A stretch of 64,000 bases of DNA from Oscillibacter sp. (GTDB lineage: Bacteria > Bacillota > Clostridia > Oscillospirales > Oscillospiraceae). A program made the position numbers and the translations under genes. The stretch lies in contig JAAWGR010000004.1 of NCBI GenBank assembly GCA_022795445.1, positions 21,180-85,179 of the forward strand, read 5' to 3'. The notes below the pieces were generated by a model, which worked only from the letters and a program-made list of their open reading frames with translations, searched no databases and had not been told where the DNA came from. Positions within the stretch are counted from its first letter, which is position 1, and every line of letters starts with the position of its first letter. Positions 58,308-64,000 of the stretch are shown here, piece by piece.

Positions 58308-58517
58308 GTGGGCTTGGTTACTGGTATCGGCTTTATGACTGCCATTGGCGGCATTGCTTTCGCCATCCTGTTTTTCCAGGAGGGACAACGGCTCCGCCGG
58401 CTTTTTAACCGTCCTTACACCGCTGTGTTTTTTTACATTCTTGCTGTCGTCAGCGTGGTTTTCGCTGTCGGCGGCTTCCTCCTGGGCATGGCGATTCTCA
58501 AGGCATTTGTATTCTGA
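58308..58517 (+). CDS. Small membrane protein, 69 aa (GTG start)
   Basis: AAAGGGGG RBS upstream of GTG; MGLVTGIGFMTAIGGIAFAILFFQEGQRLRRLFNRPYTAVFFYILAVVSVVFAVGGFLLGMAILKAFVF, two TM segments. Confidence 0.6.
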   Translation: MGLVTGIGFMTAIGGIAFAILFFQEGQRLRRLFNRPYTAVFFYILAVVSVVFAVGGFLLGMAILKAFVF

Positions 58518-58527
58518 TTTTTGTAAA

Positions 58528-59607
58528 TCACGCTTTCTGGGAAAACCGGAATACCGTTGTATGTTCCCAGGTCTCACCCGCACGCAGGAGACAGTTCTCA
58601 AAATTGGCCTTATTCGGCGCGTCCGGAAAAAACTGCGTCTCCAGACAAAACGCCCAACGCTTGTCATACGGCGTGCCGCTCTTTCCTTTCGGGCAGTTAT
58701 CCAAATAATTTCCAGTATAGAACTGGACACCAGGCAAGGTCGTTTCTACATCCAGCACAATCCCTGTTTTCGGAGACATCGCCCGTGCTGCTGGATGTAA
58801 GACCCCAGTCTTCCCGCGCAGTGCCCAGTTGTGGTCATACCCGCCTGCTTGGACCAGCTGGATAAATGCATCGCTGATATGTGCTCCGATAGCCTTTGGC
58901 TCCCGCAGGTCCATTGGCGTCCCTGCTACGTCCGCCAGCTCGCCGGTTGGGATCGAGGCCGCGTCTGTAGGCGTGTATTGGTCGGCAAAAATTTGGATTG
59001 TCTGCCCCAGCACCGTCCCAGAGGCGTGCCCCGCCAAGTTGAAATACGCATGGTTCGTCAAGTTGCACAGGGTATCTTGATCACTTTTTGCAAAATATTC
59101 GATTTTTAAACCTTCTTCTGACAACGTGTACGTCACACGAACATCCAGGTTTCCTGGGTAGTTCTCCTGCTGGTGTGTGCTGCGCAATGTCAGCGTCAGA
59201 GAGGCTTCGCCGGCCTCCTCTACCTTCCAAACCTTTTTGTCAAACCCCTCAAGCCCGCCATGCAGATGATTTGGCTCAGCATTGGCGGCAAGGGGGTATT
59301 CATGGCCATTTAGTTCAAAAGCGGGCACATAATACTCTTTACCATCCATCATACGCCGTCTTCCACTGATCCGGTTCGCCACCCGTCCAACCAATGCGCC
59401 CATATATTTATCCTGCTCCCGGTAAGCGTCCAGGCTGTCAAACCCAAGCAGAACATCCACCGGCTTTCCGTTCCGGTCTGGAACTTGCAAGGCACGCAGT
59501 GCGCCGCCATAAGTAATGATATCACAGGACAGCGCTCCTGCCCGCAGGGTGTACTGTTCTACTAATGTGCTGTCTGGCATTACGCCAAAAGGGATTTTTT
59601 CGATCAT
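58528..59607 (-). CDS. galM: Aldose 1-epimerase
   Basis: LTNHAYFNLAGH, GGYDHNWAL, VETTLPGVQFYTGNYLD. Confidence 0.95.
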   Translation of the reverse strand: MIEKIPFGVMPDSTLVEQYTLRAGALSCDIITYGGALRALQVPDRNGKPVDVLLGFDSLDAYREQDKYMGALVGRVANRISGRRRMMDGKEYYVPAFELNGHEYPLAANAEPNHLHGGLEGFDKKVWKVEEAGEASLTLTLRSTHQQENYPGNLDVRVTYTLSEEGLKIEYFAKSDQDTLCNLTNHAYFNLAGHASGTVLGQTIQIFADQYTPTDAASIPTGELADVAGTPMDLREPKAIGAHISDAFIQLVQAGGYDHNWALRGKTGVLHPAARAMSPKTGIVLDVETTLPGVQFYTGNYLDNCPKGKSGTPYDKRWAFCLETQFFPDAPNKANFENCLLRAGETWEHTTVFRFSQKA

Positions 59608-59639
59608 GATAACTGTTCTCTCCTTTGTATGATTTTCGA

Positions 59640-60152
59640 TCAGCCCTCCAGCAGGACGCCTAACTCCCGCAAGGCTTCGTGTACACGCTTCCAGACCGCC
59701 TCGTTCGGACAGGCCAGGGTGTGCAGATGGATACCCCCTGTCAGGTCAGACAACGGACGTGCTTCCGCTTCTTCACAGTGCCGCAGAAACTGTTGGACAT
59801 CATAGCGGCTCGCAAGCTGGAGCGGTCCCGTCAGCTGCCCGTAAATTGGGTGCTCCACGATGACATCCAGCACTGTGCAGCCATAATCCACCATTGTGTT
59901 CAGCTCCGCTTCCATCCCTGCCGCGTTGTGCCGGCACGGCACCTTTCGGACGAGCCCAGCGGCAGCTTTCATGATCACATAGCCCCTAGGTGTTGCAGAG
60001 ATGTCCGCACCTCCGGCCCGCAGCAACGCCACATCCCCAACGATAATCTGTCGGCTCACGGAAAATTGCTCCGCCAAATATCCGGCGCTGATGGCCCGGT
60101 TGGACTGCTGGAGAATCTCTAAAATGGCCTGCCGCCGCTCTTCTGCCGCCAT
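59640..60152 (-). CDS. niaR: NiaR-type transcriptional repressor (HTH_11 + 3H domain)
   Basis: RRQAILEILQQSNRAISAGYLAEQFSVSRQIIVGDVALLRA; conserved 3H histidines (VPCRHNAAG, IVEHPIYGQLTG, GIHLHTLACP); start after GGAGGGG RBS. Confidence 0.9.
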   Translation of the reverse strand: MAAEERRQAILEILQQSNRAISAGYLAEQFSVSRQIIVGDVALLRAGGADISATPRGYVIMKAAAGLVRKVPCRHNAAGMEAELNTMVDYGCTVLDVIVEHPIYGQLTGPLQLASRYDVQQFLRHCEEAEARPLSDLTGGIHLHTLACPNEAVWKRVHEALRELGVLLEG

Positions 60153-60248
60153 AACGGTCCCCTCCATCTGTATATTTTCCAACAGTATACCACAAATGGA
60201 GGAAAAATCCTACCCTTGCCTTTTCCTTTTTCAAAACAGTAAGCGGCA

Positions 60249-60287
60249 AAAAAGTCCGGCGCGGTTTTACCGCGCCGGAACTTTTTA
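60249..60287 (-). terminator. Rho-independent terminator for PFOR gene
   Basis: Minus strand AAAGTTCCGGCGCGGT-aaa-ACCGCGCCGGACTTTTTT. Confidence 0.88.
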
Positions 60288-60300
60288 TCGGAAGGAAAAC

Positions 60301-63300
60301 TTATTCGGCGTACATCTCTTTCAGCTTCAGCAGGTGCTGATAGCGTTCCATAGCCGACTTCTCGTTGCGCTGGAACAACTCGCTGGCCCGATCGGGGAAC
60401 TCACGAGTCAGGCGGCTGTAACGAGCCTCGTTCATCAGGAACTCCTGATACCCACCGGCGGGTTCCTTGGAATCCAGGGTGAACTTGCCGCCCTCAGCAG
60501 CTGGGTTGAAGCGGAACAGGTTCCAATAACCGCACTCTACGGCCTTCTTCATCTCGACCTGGCAGTTGGCCATGCCGCCCTTGATGCTGTGCATCTCGCA
60601 GGGAGAATAGGCAATGATCAGAGACGGACCATTGTAAGCCTCAGCCTCCTGGATGGCCTTCAGGGTCTGGGCCGGGTTCGCGCCCATGGCAATCTGGGCA
60701 ACGTAGATATAGCCATAGCTCATGGCAATCTCAGCAAGAGATTTCTTCTTAATCTCCTTGCCGGCTGCCGCAAACTGCGCCACCTGGCCGATGTTGGAAG
60801 CCTTGGAAGCCTGGCCGCCGGTGTTGGAGTAAACCTCGGTATCGAACACGAAGATGTTCACATCGTTGCCAGAAGCAAGAACGTGATCCACGCCGCCGAA
60901 GCCAATGTCGTAGGCCCAACCGTCGCCGCCGAAAATCCACAGGGACTTCTTGGAGAGGTATTCCTTCTGGCCCAGGATCTCTTCCACCAGCTTGCAGGCG
61001 TCACAGTCGCAGTATTTCGCGCCGGAAGCCTTCAGCTCCTGGGCATGGGCCAGCATCTCGCCCTTCTTCTCACCGAAAATCTTGTCGGCCTCGGGGCTGG
61101 AGAGGAAGTTGATGTTATCGTCAGGAGTCAGGATCGCTTCTTCCATTGCGGCGATATATGCTTTTGTGGCCTCGGCGTTGGTCTTGCCGTCTTCCATGGT
61201 ATCCAGCCACTTCTGCGCAGCGTCCTTGAGGGGCTGATAGGCCCACTCCACCGCGATCAGAGCGCGGGTCTTATCGGCCAGGGAATCCCGGATGGCCTTC
61301 TGACCCAGATACATACCCAGACCATGCTCGGCGTTGTCCTCGAACAGGGAGTTGGACCATGCGGGGCCGCGGCCTTCCTTGGTAGCGGCGTAGGGAGAAG
61401 TCGCCGCAGGGCCGCCCCAGATGGAGGAACAACCGGTGGCATTGGAGATATACATCCGGTCGCCGAAGAGCTGGGTCACGAGGCGGGCATAGCTGGTCTC
61501 GGCGCAGCCTGCGCAGGAGCCGGAGAACTCAAGCAGCGGCTTGTGGAACTGGCTTCCCTTTACGCCGGGGAGCGCCTGCATGTCCTTCTTTTCGGCAACC
61601 TCGGCCACGCAGTAGTTGAACACATCCTGCTGAGCCGCTTCCTGCTCCTGGGAAACCATCTTGAGGGCCTTTTCGCCCTTCTTGCCCGGGCAGACGCCCA
61701 CGCACACGCCGCAGCCCATGCAGTCCAGTGGGGAGACGGCGATGGTAAATTTATAGTCGTTCTTGCCGATGGCATCCACGGTCTTGGCAGCGGCAGGAGC
61801 CTTGGAAGCTTCCTCCTTCGTCAGCGCGTAAGGACGGATGGTAGCATGGGGGCAGACATAAGCGCACTGGTTGCACTGGATGCAGTTCTCAGGAATCCAG
61901 GTCGGGACGCTGACAGCTACGCCGCGCTTTTCGTAAGCAGCAGCGCCCAGCTCGAACTGGCCGTCGACGTGCTTGACGAATGCGGACACGGGCAGGCTGT
62001 CGCCGTCCATCTTGCCCACGGGGTTGAGGATGGTTTTGACCTGTTCGACCAGTTCCGGCTTGCCTGCGAGGACGGTGTTGTCAGGAGTATCCTGAGCGTC
62101 GGCCCAATCGGCAGGAACTTCAAACTTGTGATAGGCAGTCGCACCAGCGTCGATGGCCTTGTGGTTCATGTCAACCACATCCTGGCCCTTCTTCAGGTAG
62201 GAATGGGTAGCAGCATCCTTCATATACTGGATGGCCTCAGACTCAGGCATAACCTTTGCCAGAGAGAAGAACGCAGATTGGAGGATGGTATTGGTACGCT
62301 TACCCATGCCGATTTCCTTCGCCAAGTCGATGGCGTTGATGGTATAGACCTGGATGTTGTTCTTGGCAATATAGCGTTTAGCAACGGCGGGCATGTGCTT
62401 GTTAACTTCTTCGTCGCTCCACTGGCAGTTAATCAGGAAAGTGCCGCCGGGCTTTACGTCGCGGACCATCGGGAACGCCTTGATGATATAGGCGGGCACA
62501 TGGCAGGCCACAAAGTCCGCTTTATTGATATAATAGGGGCTGCGGATGGGCTTGTCGCCGAAACGCAGGTGGCTGACGGTGACGCCGCCGGTTTTCTTGG
62601 AGTCATACTGGAAATACGCCTGGACGTATTTGTCGGTATGGTCGCCGATGATCTTGATGGAGTTCTTGTTGGCGCCCACGGTACCGTCGCCGCCCAGACC
62701 CCAGAACTTGCACTCGATGGTGCCTTCCGCGGCGGTGTTGGGGGCGGGATGCTCCTCCAGGCTCAGGTTGGTCACATCGTCCACGATGCCGATGGTGAAC
62801 TGGCGCTTCGGCTCAGCCTTGGACAACTCCTCATAAACAGCAAACACGCTCCGGGGCGGGGTATCCTTGCTGCCTAGGCCATAGCGGCCGCCGATGACCT
62901 TGATGTCGTTCTTGCCGGCATTGGCCAGGGCGGTAACCACATCCATATACAGAGGCTCTCCCTGAGAGCCAGGCTCCTTGGTGCGGTCCAGAACCGCGAT
63001 CTTCTTGCAGGTGCTGGGGATGGCTTCGATCAGCTTATCTGCACGCCAGGGCCGGTACAGGCGGACCTTAATCAGGCCAACCTTTTCACCCTGGGCGGTC
63101 ATATAATCGATTACTTCCTCGGCAACATCACAGATGGAACCCATTGCAATGATTACCCGCTCTGCGTCGGGAGCGCCGTAGTAGTTGAACAGTTTATAGT
63201 CTGTGCCCAGCTTGGCATTAACCTTGTCCATGTACTTCTCAACCACGGCGGGCAGAGCGTCATAGTAAGGATTGCAGGCCTCGCGGTGCTGGAAGAAGAT

Positions 63301-63969
63301 GTCGCCATTCTCGTGGGAGCCGCGCATACTGGGACGTTCAGGGTTCAGGGAGTGCTTGCGGAACGCGTCCACAGCGTCCATATCGCACATTTCTTTCAGA
63401 TCGTCGTAATCCCAAACGGCAACCTTCTGGATCTCGTGGGAAGTACGGAAACCATCGAAGAAGTTCACGAAGGGAACACGGCCCTCAATGGAGGCCAGAT
63501 GTGCTACAGGACCCAGGTCCATGACCTCCTGGACGTTGCCCTCGCAGAGCATGGCGAAGCCGGTCTGGCGGCAGGCCATGACGTCGGAGTGGTCGCCGAA
63601 GATATTCAGCGCGTGGCTGGACACGGTGCGGGCGGACACATGGAACACGCAGGGCAGCAACTCGCCGGCGATCTTATACATATTGGGGATCATCAGCAGC
63701 AGGCCCTGGGATGCGGTGTAGGTGGTCGTCAGAGCGCCAGCGGCGAGGGAACCGTGGACAGTGCCGGATGCGCCGGCTTCGGACTGCATTTCCACGACCT
63801 TCACAGTGGTGCCGAAAATGTTTTTTTGACCGGCGGCGGACCACTGGTCGACCAAGTCTGCCATGGGCGAAGACGGGGTGATGGGGTAAATGCCCGCCAC
63901 CTCGGTAAACGCGTAGCTGACATATGCAGCGGCGTTGTTACCGTCCATGGACTTGAACTTTCTTGCCAT
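60301..63969 (-). CDS. nifJ: Pyruvate:ferredoxin (flavodoxin) oxidoreductase
   Basis: Single 1222-aa chain: YPITPSSPMADLVDQW, two ferredoxin clusters (CIQCNQCAYVCPH, CMGCGVCVGVCP), GDGWAYDIGFGGVDHVLASG TPP motif. Confidence 0.97.
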   Translation of the reverse strand: MARKFKSMDGNNAAAYVSYAFTEVAGIYPITPSSPMADLVDQWSAAGQKNIFGTTVKVVEMQSEAGASGTVHGSLAAGALTTTYTASQGLLLMIPNMYKIAGELLPCVFHVSARTVSSHALNIFGDHSDVMACRQTGFAMLCEGNVQEVMDLGPVAHLASIEGRVPFVNFFDGFRTSHEIQKVAVWDYDDLKEMCDMDAVDAFRKHSLNPERPSMRGSHENGDIFFQHREACNPYYDALPAVVEKYMDKVNAKLGTDYKLFNYYGAPDAERVIIAMGSICDVAEEVIDYMTAQGEKVGLIKVRLYRPWRADKLIEAIPSTCKKIAVLDRTKEPGSQGEPLYMDVVTALANAGKNDIKVIGGRYGLGSKDTPPRSVFAVYEELSKAEPKRQFTIGIVDDVTNLSLEEHPAPNTAAEGTIECKFWGLGGDGTVGANKNSIKIIGDHTDKYVQAYFQYDSKKTGGVTVSHLRFGDKPIRSPYYINKADFVACHVPAYIIKAFPMVRDVKPGGTFLINCQWSDEEVNKHMPAVAKRYIAKNNIQVYTINAIDLAKEIGMGKRTNTILQSAFFSLAKVMPESEAIQYMKDAATHSYLKKGQDVVDMNHKAIDAGATAYHKFEVPADWADAQDTPDNTVLAGKPELVEQVKTILNPVGKMDGDSLPVSAFVKHVDGQFELGAAAYEKRGVAVSVPTWIPENCIQCNQCAYVCPHATIRPYALTKEEASKAPAAAKTVDAIGKNDYKFTIAVSPLDCMGCGVCVGVCPGKKGEKALKMVSQEQEAAQQDVFNYCVAEVAEKKDMQALPGVKGSQFHKPLLEFSGSCAGCAETSYARLVTQLFGDRMYISNATGCSSIWGGPAATSPYAATKEGRGPAWSNSLFEDNAEHGLGMYLGQKAIRDSLADKTRALIAVEWAYQPLKDAAQKWLDTMEDGKTNAEATKAYIAAMEEAILTPDDNINFLSSPEADKIFGEKKGEMLAHAQELKASGAKYCDCDACKLVEEILGQKEYLSKKSLWIFGGDGWAYDIGFGGVDHVLASGNDVNIFVFDTEVYSNTGGQASKASNIGQVAQFAAAGKEIKKKSLAEIAMSYGYIYVAQIAMGANPAQTLKAIQEAEAYNGPSLIIAYSPCEMHSIKGGMANCQVEMKKAVECGYWNLFRFNPAAEGGKFTLDSKEPAGGYQEFLMNEARYSRLTREFPDRASELFQRNEKSAMERYQHLLKLKEMYAE

Positions 63970-64000
63970 ATACTTACCTCCTATAAATCGCTGCCCCAGG

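Noticed and set aside
60001-62877. 958-codon plus-strand ORF opposite the PFOR gene
   Set aside because: Antisense shadow of a strongly codon-biased gene; no RBS or recognisable domain, and the sense strand encodes an unmistakable PFOR

Overview
This 64 kb window looks like chromosomal backbone from an endospore-forming Oscillospiraceae-like Firmicute; the taxon is inferred from gene content and codon usage only. No rRNA, CRISPR array, transposase or clear prophage was seen. Main blocks: partial trpS and a Gtr-type glycosyltransferase cassette (1-3.5 kb); ftsK/spoIIIE, uppP and a DtxR/MntR regulator; thiN; a radical-SAM/DUF4130 DNA-metabolism pair behind a consensus promoter and a small upstream ORF (10.1-12.5 kb); spoIIAA-spoIIAB-sigF; a Qnr-like pentapeptide protein coupled to an HpcH/HpaI aldolase; tmk; a very Cys/Gly/Asn-rich 76-aa protein (20.6-20.9 kb); mltG, U32 and FAD oxidoreductase; an ECF sigma locus; a T-box-controlled NUDIX-pheS-orf-pheT operon (29-34 kb); a complete V-type ATPase operon with a Na+-type rotor signature and a multi-hairpin GC-rich element between subunits F and A (35.6-44.4 kb); pepD; a GH13 enzyme; a variant peptide deformylase; a LarA-like protein; dacF; comEA-RR-HK-GerMN; an Rrf2 regulator with cysK; a nitrilase-MGMT fusion; galM; niaR; and pyruvate:ferredoxin oxidoreductase. 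The best leads for something undescribed are the sORF/radical-SAM/DUF4130 module, the Cys-rich protein, the nitrilase-MGMT fusion, the hairpin element and the pheST operon insertions. All family calls were made by eye without database searches.
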